Positions 8,867 to 17,962 of a stretch of 49,942 bases of DNA are shown in pieces (the stretch's first letter is position 1; every line of letters starts with the position of its first letter). The position numbers and the translations under genes were made by a program. The notes beneath the pieces were generated by a model, which worked only from the letters and a program-made list of their open reading frames with translations, searched no databases and was not told the origin of the DNA. This stretch comes from Oxalobacteraceae bacterium UBA6704 (GTDB lineage Bacteria > Pseudomonadota > Gammaproteobacteria > Burkholderiales > Burkholderiaceae_D), in NCBI GenBank assembly GCA_002454505.1, contig DKJA01000178.1, positions 142-50,083 on the forward strand, written 5' to 3'.

Positions 8867-10015
8867 GTGACCCGATCACTGCATTCGTTTTATCCGCTCG
8901 CCATTTCGATACTGGCGGCCGTCGCCATCGTGCCGCTGGCCGGCTGGCAATGGCATGGCTGGCTGATCGCCGCCGCGCTGGTCGCTGCCGGCGCCGCGGC
9001 CGTCGTGCATGCGCAGCGGCAGGTGCCGGCCGCGAACAGCGCCGACGACTACCTGGCCAGCCGCCAGGCCTTCGGCACGGAAGTGGCGGACGTGTGGGCG
9101 TCGCACATCGATGCGTCGCGCGCGCAGATGGAAGAGGCCGTGGTGGCGCTGATCGGCACGTTCTCCGGCATCGTCTACAAGCTCGAACAGGCCCTGTCCG
9201 CATCGGCCGGCGCCCGCCATCACGAAGGCGGCAGCATCGTCGACGTGTTCGCGGCCAGCGAGAAGGAACTGCGCTCGCTGCTGGACATGCTGGCCAGTGC
9301 CGCGGCCAGCAAGACGCAGATGATGGAAAAGATCGGCGGCCTGCAGCACATCACGCAGCAGCTGCAGACGATGGCGGCCGACGTGGCCAGCATCGCATGG
9401 CAGACCAACCTGCTGGCGCTGAACGCGGCGATCGAAGCGGCCCGCGCCGGCGAGGCGGGGCGCGGTTTCGCCGTCGTCGCCAACGAAGTGCGGATGCTGT
9501 CGAACCGCTCCGCCGAGGCGGGCAAGCACATCGCCCAGCAGGTCAGCCAGATCAGCACCGCCATCAACAGCACGTGCAAGGCGGCCGGCGAATCGATGAA
9601 GGACGAGGCCCGCTCGGTGCAGGCGTCGGAGGAACTGATCGGCCACGTGCTGGGATCGTTCCGCGGCGTCACCGATGCGCTGGTGCAGTCGTCCGACCTG
9701 CTGCAGCAGGAAAGCGCCGGCATCCAGTCGGAAGTAAGCGAGGCGCTGGTACAGCTGCAGTTCCAGGACCGCGTCAGCCAGATCCTGTCGCACGTGCAGC
9801 AGAACATCGCGCGGCTGCCGTCCTACCTGGACGAGCACCGTGCCCAATCCGCCGAAGCGCTGCAGCCGATCGCGGCCCGCGAGCTGCTGGCCGAGCTGGA
9901 GAGCACATACGCGATGGCCGAAGAGCGCACGCTGCACAAGGGCGGCGCCGTACAGAACACATCGCAGCCTGCGCACAAGCAAATCGCGCAGGACGAAGAG
10001 ATCACCTTTTTCTAG
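8867..10015 (+). CDS. methyl-accepting chemotaxis protein without periplasmic sensor domain
   Basis: 382 residues from GTG 8867, preceded by GGAG at 8853-8856; the open frame reaches back to 8708, but those residues are not membrane- or family-like. Two closely spaced hydrophobic segments (about residues 8-27 and 31-48) form a membrane hairpin with almost no external loop, followed by a cytoplasmic coiled-coil signalling domain whose tip reads IAWQTNLLALNAAIEAARAG. The sensor is therefore likely to respond to membrane or cytoplasmic cues. The C-terminus is EEITFF. First gene of the che operon, 9 bp before cheY. Confidence 0.8.
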   Translation: MTRSLHSFYPLAISILAAVAIVPLAGWQWHGWLIAAALVAAGAAAVVHAQRQVPAANSADDYLASRQAFGTEVADVWASHIDASRAQMEEAVVALIGTFSGIVYKLEQALSASAGARHHEGGSIVDVFAASEKELRSLLDMLASAAASKTQMMEKIGGLQHITQQLQTMAADVASIAWQTNLLALNAAIEAARAGEAGRGFAVVANEVRMLSNRSAEAGKHIAQQVSQISTAINSTCKAAGESMKDEARSVQASEELIGHVLGSFRGVTDALVQSSDLLQQESAGIQSEVSEALVQLQFQDRVSQILSHVQQNIARLPSYLDEHRAQSAEALQPIAARELLAELESTYAMAEERTLHKGGAVQNTSQPAHKQIAQDEEITFF

Positions 10016-10024
10016 GAGCTTCAC

Positions 10025-10393
10025 ATGGCAAAAACCATCATGGTCGTGGACGATTCGCTGTCGATCCGCCAGGTCGTCGGCATCGCGCTGAAACAGGCCG
10101 GTTACGACGTCATCGAAGCGGCCGACGGCAGCGATGCGCTGACCAAGCTGACGGGCCAGAAGGTCAACCTGATCATCAGCGACGTCAACATGCCGAAGAT
10201 GGACGGCATCAGCTTCGTGCGCGAACTGAAGACGCGCCCGGCCTACAAGTTCACGCCGGTGATGATGCTGACCACCGAATCGCAGCAGGAAAAGAAGGCC
10301 GAAGGCCAGGCCGCCGGCGCCCGCGCATGGATGGTCAAGCCGTTCAAGCCGGAAGCGCTGCTGGCGGCCGTCCAGAAGCTGGTTCTTCCCTAA
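10025..10393 (+). CDS. cheY: single-domain response regulator CheY
   Basis: 122 residues, one receiver domain. The acidic pocket is D9-D10, the phospho-acceptor D53 lies in ISDVNMPKMDG, and the conserved Lys is in MVKPFKPE. It has no output domain, so it acts by protein contact, presumably with a flagellar motor switch or another target after phosphorylation by CheA encoded just downstream. Preceded by AGGAG at 10013-10017. Confidence 0.92.
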   Translation: MAKTIMVVDDSLSIRQVVGIALKQAGYDVIEAADGSDALTKLTGQKVNLIISDVNMPKMDGISFVRELKTRPAYKFTPVMMLTTESQQEKKAEGQAAGARAWMVKPFKPEALLAAVQKLVLP

Positions 10394-10442
10394 GCCATTG
10401 CATTGAGCCGCCGGCCCTGCGCCGGCCACCACGGAGAAGCAC

Positions 10443-10748
10443 ATGAGTATTGGTCAAGCCGACCAAGGGGACGCTGTCGCCCGCGTTTCCCTCGCCGTCG
10501 AAGGCGAGATGACGATTTACCGCGCGGCGGAGCTGAAGCCCGTGCTGCTGGACGCCGTGCGTGCCGACGGCGTGCCGGCGTTCGACCTGGCGGCCGTCAC
10601 TGAATTCGACAGCGCCGGCGTGCAGCTGCTGCTGATGGCGCGCCGCGAAGCTGCGCACCTCGGCAAGGCGCTGCACATCGTGGCCGCCAGCCCCGCCGTG
10701 CTGGACGTGTTCGCGATGCTGGGACTGAACATCGGGGAGGCCGCATGA
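10443..10748 (+). CDS. STAS-domain protein (anti-sigma-factor-antagonist-like)
   Basis: 101 residues, a single STAS domain: VEGEMTIYRAAELKPVLLDA is the N-terminal strand/helix, and FDSAGVQLLLMARREA carries the serine that is phosphorylated in SpoIIAA-like proteins (DSAG). Its end overlaps the cheA start by 4 nt (ATGA), so the two are coupled. Small STAS proteins recur in betaproteobacterial and delta-type che operons, but their role there is not settled; it may bind CheA or link to a partner-switching pathway. No anti-sigma kinase of the RsbW type is seen in this window. Confidence 0.8.
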   Translation: MSIGQADQGDAVARVSLAVEGEMTIYRAAELKPVLLDAVRADGVPAFDLAAVTEFDSAGVQLLLMARREAAHLGKALHIVAASPAVLDVFAMLGLNIGEAA

Positions 10749-12865
10749 ATCTCGACCAGGTGATGCACACCTTCATCGCCGAGAGCCGCGACCTGCTCGA
10801 GGAGATGGAAAACGGCCTGCTGGCCGTCGCCCAGGAAGGCGACGAGGCGGTCAACGCGATCTTCCGCGCCGCCCACACGATCAAGGGTTCGGCCGGCATG
10901 TTCGGCCTCGATGCCATCGTCGACTTCACGCACGTGGCCGAAAGCGTGCTCGATCGCGTGCGCGAAGGGGCCGTGCCGGTGACGGACGAACTGGTGACGC
11001 TGCTGCTGGCCTGCCGCGACCACATCGCCGCGCTGGTCGATGCGGCCGAAGCGGGCACGCTCGATACCGACGTCGAGCTGACCGCAGCCGGCGCACCGCT
11101 GACGGCCGCGCTGAATGCCTACCTCGATGGCGATGCAGGCCAGGTGACGCATGCGGCCGCGCCGGCAGTGCCGCCATCCGCCGCGACGGAAGCGGCGCAG
11201 TGGCACATCTCTCTGCGCTTCGGCGCCGACGTGCTGCGCAACGGCATGGACCCGCTGTCCTTCCTCCATTACCTGGGCCAGCTGGGCCGCATCACCGGCA
11301 TCGCCACGCTGGCCGATGCGCTGCCGGCGGCCGACGAATTCGACCCGGAATCGTGCTACCTCGGCTTCGAGATCGGCTTCGCCAGCACCGCGTCGAAAGC
11401 GGAGATCGACGGCACGTTCGATTTCGTGCGCGACGACTGCGCGATCCGCATCCTGGCGCCGGACAGCAAGATCTCCGAGTACGTGGCGCTGATCGACGCG
11501 CTGCCGGAAGAGCGCACGCGCCTCGGCGAAATGCTGGTCCGCTGCGGCAGCATCACGGCGCACGAACTGGCGCAGGCATTGACCGTGCAGGCGGAAAACG
11601 CTGCCGCGCCGCTGGGCGAGATCCTGGTGGGGCAGGGCGCCGTGCCGGCCCCCGTCGTCGAGGCGGCGCTGGTCAAGCAGAAGGCATCCGAGCCGAAGGC
11701 CGCGGCGGGCGAGAGCCGCTCGGTGCGCGTCGATGCGGACAAGCTGGACCGCCTGATCAATCTCGTCGGCGAACTGATCATCGCCGGCGCCAGCGCCAAC
11801 CTGATCGCGCGCCGCACGCAGATTCCGGAACTGCTGGAGTGCACCTCCACGCTGTCCGGCCTCGTCGAGGAAGTGCGCGACAGCGCGCTGCAGCTGCGCA
11901 TGGTGAAGATCGGCGGCACGTTCAACCGCTTCCAGCGCGTGGTGCACGACGTGTCGCGCGAGATCGGCAAGGACATCCGCCTGCAGGTCAGCGGCGAGGA
12001 TGCCGAACTGGATAAAACCGTCGTCGAGAAGATCGGCGACCCGCTGACGCACCTGGTGCGCAATGCGATGGACCACGGCATTGAGCCGGCCGATGTGCGC
12101 CTGGCGCGCGGCAAGCCGGCGCACGGCACCGTGGCGCTGAACGCCTACCACGACTCGGGCAGCATCGTCATCGAAGTGACGGACGACGGCGGCGGCCTGA
12201 AAAAGGACCGCATCCTCGCCAAGGCGCTGGAACGGGGCCTGGTGGAACCGGGCCGCACGCTGTCGGACAAGGAAATCTTCGGCCTGATCTTCGAGCCGGG
12301 CTTCTCCACGGCGGAGCAGGTGACCAACCTGTCCGGCCGCGGCGTGGGCATGGACGTGGTCAAGCGCAATATCGTCGCGCTGCGCGGCAGCGTGGACGTG
12401 GCCAGCACGGAAGGCGTGGGCACCACGGTCACCGTGCGGCTGCCGCTGACGCTGGCGATCATCAACGGCTTCCAGGTGGGCCTCGGCAAATCCGTGTTCG
12501 TGATCCCGATGGACATGGTGGAGGAATGCATCGAGTTCCGCGAGGATGCCACGCGCGACTACGTGGACCTGCGCGGCCACGCGCTGCCATTCGTGCGGCT
12601 GCGCGACCGTTTCGCCGTGCAGGGGCCGGAAGCGCGGCGCCAGAGCATCGTCGTGGTCCGCTACGGCAGCAAGAAGGCCGGCCTCGTCGTCGACACGCTG
12701 CTGGGCGAATTCCAGACGGTGATCAAGCCGCTCGGCAAGGTGTTTGCCGGCGTGCGCTTCCTGTCCGGTTCGTCGATCCTCGGCAACGGCGACGTGGCGC
12801 TGATCCTCGACATGGCGGCGCTGCTGAACGGCGTCGAATCCGACAACAACACGCTGGCCGCCTGA
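10745..12865 (+). CDS. cheA: chemotaxis histidine kinase CheA
   Basis: 706 residues. Domain order: P1 Hpt with phospho-acceptor H44 in FRAAHTIKGSAGMFGL; an intermediate region (about 150-310), including WHISLRFGADVLRNGMDPL, that replaces a classical P2; P3 dimerisation with VRVDADKLDRLINLVGEL; P4 ATPase with the N box HLVRNAMDHGIE, G1 box TDDGGGL and G2 box GRGVGMDVVKRNI; and C-terminal P5 CheW-like domain. It phosphorylates CheY and CheB in response to receptor state. Overlaps the STAS gene and is followed by two receptors. Confidence 0.95.
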   Translation: MNLDQVMHTFIAESRDLLEEMENGLLAVAQEGDEAVNAIFRAAHTIKGSAGMFGLDAIVDFTHVAESVLDRVREGAVPVTDELVTLLLACRDHIAALVDAAEAGTLDTDVELTAAGAPLTAALNAYLDGDAGQVTHAAAPAVPPSAATEAAQWHISLRFGADVLRNGMDPLSFLHYLGQLGRITGIATLADALPAADEFDPESCYLGFEIGFASTASKAEIDGTFDFVRDDCAIRILAPDSKISEYVALIDALPEERTRLGEMLVRCGSITAHELAQALTVQAENAAAPLGEILVGQGAVPAPVVEAALVKQKASEPKAAAGESRSVRVDADKLDRLINLVGELIIAGASANLIARRTQIPELLECTSTLSGLVEEVRDSALQLRMVKIGGTFNRFQRVVHDVSREIGKDIRLQVSGEDAELDKTVVEKIGDPLTHLVRNAMDHGIEPADVRLARGKPAHGTVALNAYHDSGSIVIEVTDDGGGLKKDRILAKALERGLVEPGRTLSDKEIFGLIFEPGFSTAEQVTNLSGRGVGMDVVKRNIVALRGSVDVASTEGVGTTVTVRLPLTLAIINGFQVGLGKSVFVIPMDMVEECIEFREDATRDYVDLRGHALPFVRLRDRFAVQGPEARRQSIVVVRYGSKKAGLVVDTLLGEFQTVIKPLGKVFAGVRFLSGSSILGNGDVALILDMAALLNGVESDNNTLAA

Positions 12866-12913
12866 GGCAGCCGGCGCCGTCAAATTTTTTCTATTTCTGA
12901 ACTGGGAGCCATC

Positions 12914-14542
12914 GTGCTTAAGAATCTCAAAATCGGTATCCGGCTTGGCCTGGGCTTCGGTGCCGTGCTGTTGCTGCTGCTGGCCATCGCCATGCTGGCC
13001 ATCAGCCGCATGGCCGCGATGGACCAGAACACGTCCGACATCACGGCGGACGCCTATCCGAAAGTCGTGCTGGCCAAGGACCTGATCCGCGACGCGGTCG
13101 ACATTCCCCGCCAGATGCGCGGCCTGCTGCTGGCCGAGGACGCGGACGCGGGCCGCTACCAGAAGACGATCGACGGCCTGCGCGCCGATTCCGTCGGCCG
13201 CATCGCCGAGCTGACCAAGTCGGTCGAGAGCGAAAGCGGCAAGAAGCTGCTGAAAGGGATCGTCGATGCGCAGGCCGGCATGGAATCGAAGTACGAGCGC
13301 TTCTATGGCCTGGTGCGCACCGACCGCGCCCAGGCGGCGAAGTTCGTCACCGATGAAGTGCTGCCTGCCAACCGCGCATTGATCGAAGCCGTCGAGGAAC
13401 TGGCGAAGCACCAGAGCGACAAGATGAAGAGCCTGGCCGCGGACGCCAATCACACGTATGACGAAACCCGCGAACTGGTGTTCACGATGACCGGCATCGC
13501 GCTGGTGCTGGCGATCCTGATCGCTACCTTCATCACGCTGTCCGTCACGCGGCCGCTGCGCCAGGCCGTCGACGTGGCCGACCGGCTGGCCGGCGGCGAC
13601 CTGACGGTGACCATCGACAGCACGTCGCGCGACGAGGCGGGCCAGCTGCTGCACGCGATGAAGAACATGGTGGGCAAGCTGACGCACGTGGTCAGCGAAG
13701 TCAACGCCGGCGCCCAGTCGCTGGCCTCCGCCTCCGAGGAAGTCAGCGCCACGGCGCAGGCGCTGTCGCAGGCCGCTTCCGAGCAGGCCGCCGGTGTCGA
13801 GGAAACCAGCGCATCGCTGGAGCAGATGACGGCATCGATTTCGCAGAACACCGAGAACGCCCGCGTCACCGACGGCATGGCCGGCAAGGCGGCGCAGGAT
13901 TCGTCCGAAGGCGGCGACGCCGTCAAGGCCACCGTGCAGGCGATGAAGCAGATCGCCAAGCAGATCGGCATCATCGACGACATCGCCTATCAGACCAATC
14001 TGCTGGCGCTGAATGCGGCCATCGAAGCGGCGCGTGCCGGCGAACACGGCAAGGGCTTTGCCGTCGTCGCGGCGGAAGTGCGCAAGCTGGCCGAACGCAG
14101 CCAGGTGGCCGCGCAGGAAATCGGCGAAGTGGCCAGCAACAGCGTGGAACTGGCCGAACGGGCCGGCAACCTGCTGGACCAGATGGTGCCGAACATCCGC
14201 AAGACGTCGGATCTCGTGCAGGAAATCACCGCGGCTTCCGAAGAGCAGTCGGCCGGCGTCGGCCAGATCAACGCGGCCGTCGGCCAGCTGAGCCAGACGA
14301 CGCAGCAGAACGCGTCCAGCTCCGAAGAGCTGGCGGCAACGGCCGAAGAGATGAGCAGCCAGGCCGAACAGCTGCAGCAGGCGATGAGCTTCTTCCGCCT
14401 GCAGTCGGAGTCGGGCAGCGTGCGCAAGCCGCCGGCACCGCGCGCCGCCGCGGCACCGAAACGGCGCCAGGAAAGCATCGCCATGCAGAACCCCGTGTTC
14501 GCATCGGAAGGCCCGGACGAAGCCAGTTTCACCCGGTTCTGA
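12914..14542 (+). CDS. methyl-accepting chemotaxis protein (4-helix-bundle sensor)
   Basis: 542 residues from GTG 12914 with GGGAG at 12904-12908. TM1 is about residues 8-28, a periplasmic four-helix-bundle (TarH/4HB-MCP type) spans 30-188, TM2 is about 190-212, then one HAMP, and a signalling domain whose tip contains IAYQTNLLALNAAIEAARAGEHGKG. The C-terminal residues ASFTRF resemble the xWxxF pentapeptide that tethers CheR/CheB, with Phe replacing Trp. The signalling half is nearly identical to that of the next gene. Ligand not predictable. Confidence 0.92.
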   Translation: MLKNLKIGIRLGLGFGAVLLLLLAIAMLAISRMAAMDQNTSDITADAYPKVVLAKDLIRDAVDIPRQMRGLLLAEDADAGRYQKTIDGLRADSVGRIAELTKSVESESGKKLLKGIVDAQAGMESKYERFYGLVRTDRAQAAKFVTDEVLPANRALIEAVEELAKHQSDKMKSLAADANHTYDETRELVFTMTGIALVLAILIATFITLSVTRPLRQAVDVADRLAGGDLTVTIDSTSRDEAGQLLHAMKNMVGKLTHVVSEVNAGAQSLASASEEVSATAQALSQAASEQAAGVEETSASLEQMTASISQNTENARVTDGMAGKAAQDSSEGGDAVKATVQAMKQIAKQIGIIDDIAYQTNLLALNAAIEAARAGEHGKGFAVVAAEVRKLAERSQVAAQEIGEVASNSVELAERAGNLLDQMVPNIRKTSDLVQEITAASEEQSAGVGQINAAVGQLSQTTQQNASSSEELAATAEEMSSQAEQLQQAMSFFRLQSESGSVRKPPAPRAAAAPKRRQESIAMQNPVFASEGPDEASFTRF

Positions 14543-14592
14543 ATTTCTACCCCTGTAATTGACGCGCGGCCCGCGGCCGCAGAAAGCAGAGC

Positions 14593-16512
14593 ATGTTCTC
14601 CAACCTGAAAATCAGCACGCGCCTCGGCCTGGCCTTCGGCGTCGTCAGCCTGCTGTTGGCAGGCATCGTCCTGCTCGGCATCCGCAGCCTGGGCGAAGTC
14701 AGCGAAAGCGCCGACGACATGGTCGTCGACAAATACCCGAAAGTGGTGTGGAGCTACGGCCTGATCGGCGACATCAACCAGATCGCCATCGGCATGCGCA
14801 ATATCGCCATCTTCGAGAACGCCGACGTGGTGCGCCGCGAACTGGCCTCGATCGAAACGGCCAAGGCATCGATCAAGGCCGGCATCGACAAGCTCGAAAC
14901 CCGCGTCAAGTCCGAGAAGGGCAAGGCGATGCTGCGCACGATGCTGGAAAAGCGCGAGCTGTACCGTACGTCGCAGGAAGAGTTCCTGCGCCTGGCCGCC
15001 GAAGGCAAGCGCGATGAAGCGCGCGACCTGCTGGTGAACAAGCTCGATGCGACGCAGACCGCCTACGTGGATGCGATCCAGGCCGTCATCACCTACCAGA
15101 GCCAGCTGATGGACGAGACGGGCAAGCAGGCGCAGGCCGACTATGTCAGTGCCCGCGACCAGATGATGGCACTGGGCGCGCTGGCCATCGCGTTCGGCAT
15201 CGGCATGGCGCTGTGGATCACCATTTCCATCACCCGCCTGCTGGGCGGCGAGCCGGCCTATGCGGCCGACCTGCTGAAGCAGATCGCCGCCGGCGACCTG
15301 TCCGGCGAAGTCGTCACGCGCAAGGGCGACAGCACCAGCATGCTGTTTGCCGTCAGCGCGATGGTCGTCAAGCTGCGCCAGGTGATCGCCGGCCAGCGCG
15401 CCGTCGTGGAAGCGGCCAACCGCGGCAACTTCGATGCGCGCGTCGACGTCGCCGGCATGCAGGGCTTCCAGAAGGACATGGGCGATGGCCTGAACCAGCT
15501 GGTGACCACCACCGGCGCCAGCATCGACGACGTGGTGCGGGTGATGTCGGCACTGTCCGACGGCGACCTGACGACCCGCATCGACAAGGAATACCATGGC
15601 GCCTTCGCCAAGCTGAAGGACTATTCGAACAGCACGATGGACAAGCTGTCGCAGGTCGTCGGCGACGTGAACGGCAGCGCCCAGTCGCTGGCCTCCGCCT
15701 CCGAAGAAGTCAGCGCCACGGCGCAATCGCTGTCGCAGTCGGCCTCCGAGCAGGCCGCCGGTGTCGAGGAAACCAGCGCATCGCTGGAGCAGATGACGGC
15801 ATCGATCGCGCAGAACACCGAGAACGCCCGCGTCACCGACGGCATGGCCGCGAAAGCTGCCGCCGAGGCGGCCGAAGGCGGCGAAGCCGTCAAGGCCACC
15901 GTGGTGGCGATGAAGCAGATCGCGAAACAGATCGGCATCATCGACGACATCGCCTATCAAACCAACCTGCTGGCGCTGAACGCGGCCATCGAAGCGGCGC
16001 GCGCCGGCGAGCACGGTAAAGGCTTTGCCGTCGTGGCAGCGGAAGTGCGCAAGCTGGCCGAACGCAGCCAGGTGGCCGCGCAGGAAATCGGCGAAGTGGC
16101 CAGCAACAGCGTGGAGCTGGCCGAACGGGCCGGCAACCTGCTGGACCAGATGGTGCCGAACATCCGCAAGACATCCGACCTGGTGCAGGAAATCACGGCG
16201 GCATCCGAAGAGCAATCGGCCGGCGTCGGCCAGATCAACGCCGCTGTCGGCCAGATGAGCCAGACGACGCAGCAGAATGCATCGAGCTCGGAGGAGCTGG
16301 CGGCAACGGCCGAAGAAATGAGCGGCCAGGCCGAGCAGCTGCAGCAGGCGATGAGCTTCTTCCGCATCGCCGACGGCGCTTCGCGCAGCCGCGCGGCCGT
16401 CGCGGTACGGCAGCCGGCACGTCAGTCCGGCACCCGGCGCGGCCAGCTGCGCCTGGCGGACAGCTTCGCCACGGTCGGCGAGCCGGACGAAGCGAACTTC
16501 ACGAACTTCTGA
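14593..16512 (+). CDS. methyl-accepting chemotaxis protein with two HAMP-like modules
   Basis: 639 residues. TM1 at about 8-30, a periplasmic helical sensor to ~190, TM2 at about 193-213, then an extended linker of ~160 residues with two HAMP-like repeats (…LLKQIAAGDLSGEVV… and …VMSALSDGDLTTRI…) before the conserved signalling domain. The tip is IAYQTNLLALNAAIEAARAGEHGKG and the C-terminus ANFTNF. Lies 50 bp after the previous receptor, and its 3' ~700 bp are almost identical to it, indicating duplication with divergence only in the sensor half. Confidence 0.92.
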   Translation: MFSNLKISTRLGLAFGVVSLLLAGIVLLGIRSLGEVSESADDMVVDKYPKVVWSYGLIGDINQIAIGMRNIAIFENADVVRRELASIETAKASIKAGIDKLETRVKSEKGKAMLRTMLEKRELYRTSQEEFLRLAAEGKRDEARDLLVNKLDATQTAYVDAIQAVITYQSQLMDETGKQAQADYVSARDQMMALGALAIAFGIGMALWITISITRLLGGEPAYAADLLKQIAAGDLSGEVVTRKGDSTSMLFAVSAMVVKLRQVIAGQRAVVEAANRGNFDARVDVAGMQGFQKDMGDGLNQLVTTTGASIDDVVRVMSALSDGDLTTRIDKEYHGAFAKLKDYSNSTMDKLSQVVGDVNGSAQSLASASEEVSATAQSLSQSASEQAAGVEETSASLEQMTASIAQNTENARVTDGMAAKAAAEAAEGGEAVKATVVAMKQIAKQIGIIDDIAYQTNLLALNAAIEAARAGEHGKGFAVVAAEVRKLAERSQVAAQEIGEVASNSVELAERAGNLLDQMVPNIRKTSDLVQEITAASEEQSAGVGQINAAVGQMSQTTQQNASSSEELAATAEEMSGQAEQLQQAMSFFRIADGASRSRAAVAVRQPARQSGTRRGQLRLADSFATVGEPDEANFTNF

Positions 16513-16525
16513 TGCGGACGCAGCG

Positions 16526-17053
16526 ATGAACAAGGCAAAACAAGACAACGGCGCCGGCGGCAACGAGGCGGCGCAATACCTGACCTTCATGCTGGGCGGC
16601 GAATCGTTCGGCATCGGCATCATGGCCGTCAAGGAGATCATCGAGTTCTCCGGCATCACCGAAGTGCCGATGATGCCGGACTGTATCCGCGGCGTCATCA
16701 ACCTGCGCGGCGCCGTGGTGCCCGTGATGGACCTGGCGGGCCGCTTCGGCCGGCCGCTGGCGGTGCCGGGCAAGCGCACCTGCATCGTCATCGTCGAACT
16801 CGATGTCGATGGCGAGCGGCAGGTGACGGGCGTCGTCGTCGATGCGGTCAGCGCGGTGCTGGATATTCCCGCTTCCGAGATCGAACCGGCGCCGTCGTTC
16901 GGCACGCGCATCCGCGGCGACTTCATCGCCGGCATGGGCAAGCTCAATGGCCGCTTCGTCATCCTGCTGAACGTGGAGCAGGTGCTGGCGCTGGACGTGC
17001 TGGCCACGCTGCCTGAATCGGCTGCCAACGCGGCGGCAGAACTGACGGCATGA
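16526..17053 (+). CDS. cheW: chemotaxis adaptor CheW
   Basis: 175 residues, one CheW domain. Bridges receptors and CheA. Motifs include LTFMLGGESFGIGIMAVKEI, PDCIRGVINLRGAVVPVMDL, and IPASEIEPAPSFGTRIRGDFIAGMGKL, all standard for the family; extra residues are limited to a ~15-residue N-terminus and an Ala-rich tail. Overlaps cheR by 4 nt (ATGA). Confidence 0.95.
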   Translation: MNKAKQDNGAGGNEAAQYLTFMLGGESFGIGIMAVKEIIEFSGITEVPMMPDCIRGVINLRGAVVPVMDLAGRFGRPLAVPGKRTCIVIVELDVDGERQVTGVVVDAVSAVLDIPASEIEPAPSFGTRIRGDFIAGMGKLNGRFVILLNVEQVLALDVLATLPESAANAAAELTA

Positions 17054-17868
17054 CGGCGATCGCCATCAACGAGCGGGAGTTCGCCCGCTTCCAGCGCTTC
17101 ATCCTCGACATGGCGGGCATCACGATGTCGGATGCGAAGAAGGCGCTGGTCAGCGGCCGCCTCGCCAAGCGGCTGCATCACTTCGGGCTGGACAGCTACG
17201 AAGCGTATTTCGAACTGCTGGCGGGCGGCCATCACCCGGATGAAACCCAGGTGGCGGTGGATCTGCTGACGACCAACGAAACCTATTTCTTCCGCGAGGC
17301 GCGCCATTTCGACCTGTTGCGCGAAGCGGCCCAGGCATCGCTGGACCAGCGCGGCGGCGGGCCGTTCCGCGTGTGGAGCGCGGCGTGTTCGTCCGGCGAG
17401 GAGCCGTACAGCATCGCGATGGTGCTGGCCGACGTGATGGGCAACGCGCCGTGGGAAGTGGTGGCATCCGACATCAGCACCCGCGTGCTGCAGCGGGCCC
17501 GCGTGGGCCACTATCCGATGGAGCGGGCCAGTCACGTGCCGCCCGACTACCTGAAGCGCTACTGCCTGAAGGGCATCCGCGAGCAGCAGGGCACGCTGCT
17601 GGTGGACCGGGCGATCCGCCAGCGCGTGCAGTTCCGCCAGGTGAACCTGAACGTGCAGCTGCCGTCCGACCTGGGCATGTTCGACGTGATTTTCCTGCGC
17701 AACGTGATGATCTACTTCAGCGCCGACACGAAGCGCCACGTGGTGGCCCGCGTGACGTCGCGGCTGAAACCGGGCGCGCAGTTCTTCATCGGCCACTCCG
17801 AGAGCCTGCACGAGATCAGCGACGCCGTGCAGCCGGTGATCCCGTCCGTCTACCGCAAGGCTGGCTGA
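17050..17868 (+). CDS. cheR: chemotaxis methyltransferase CheR
   Basis: 272 residues. SAM-dependent O-methylation of receptor glutamates. N-terminal helical domain (to ~75), then the Rossmann methyltransferase domain with VWSAACSSGEEPYSIAM (SAM motif I), VASDISTRVLQRAR and FDVIFLRNVMIYF. The beta-subdomain that binds receptor pentapeptides in enteric CheR appears to be present (about residues 150-190), which would suit the F-x-x-F ends of the receptors in this operon. Coupled to cheW. Confidence 0.94.
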   Translation: MTAIAINEREFARFQRFILDMAGITMSDAKKALVSGRLAKRLHHFGLDSYEAYFELLAGGHHPDETQVAVDLLTTNETYFFREARHFDLLREAAQASLDQRGGGPFRVWSAACSSGEEPYSIAMVLADVMGNAPWEVVASDISTRVLQRARVGHYPMERASHVPPDYLKRYCLKGIREQQGTLLVDRAIRQRVQFRQVNLNVQLPSDLGMFDVIFLRNVMIYFSADTKRHVVARVTSRLKPGAQFFIGHSESLHEISDAVQPVIPSVYRKAG

Positions 17869-17962
17869 CGGGCGAGTTGACCCAAAGCGCTGCAAGACGC
17901 GCACCGCGCAAGGCCCGCATGCGCTAAGCTACCGGCTTTGCGCAGCAGCCCACTCTCCAGAA

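Noticed and set aside
10517..14047. Long minus-strand open frame (1176 codons) opposite cheA and the first full receptor
   Set aside because: Composition is His/Arg/Gln-rich with no domain; it is the antisense shadow of high-GC genes whose third positions avoid stops. The plus-strand genes are unambiguous.
13990..17904. Long minus-strand open frame (1304 codons) opposite receptors, cheW and cheR
   Set aside because: Same antisense artefact; no ribosome site, no recognisable motif, and repeated segments only mirror the duplicated receptor signalling domains.
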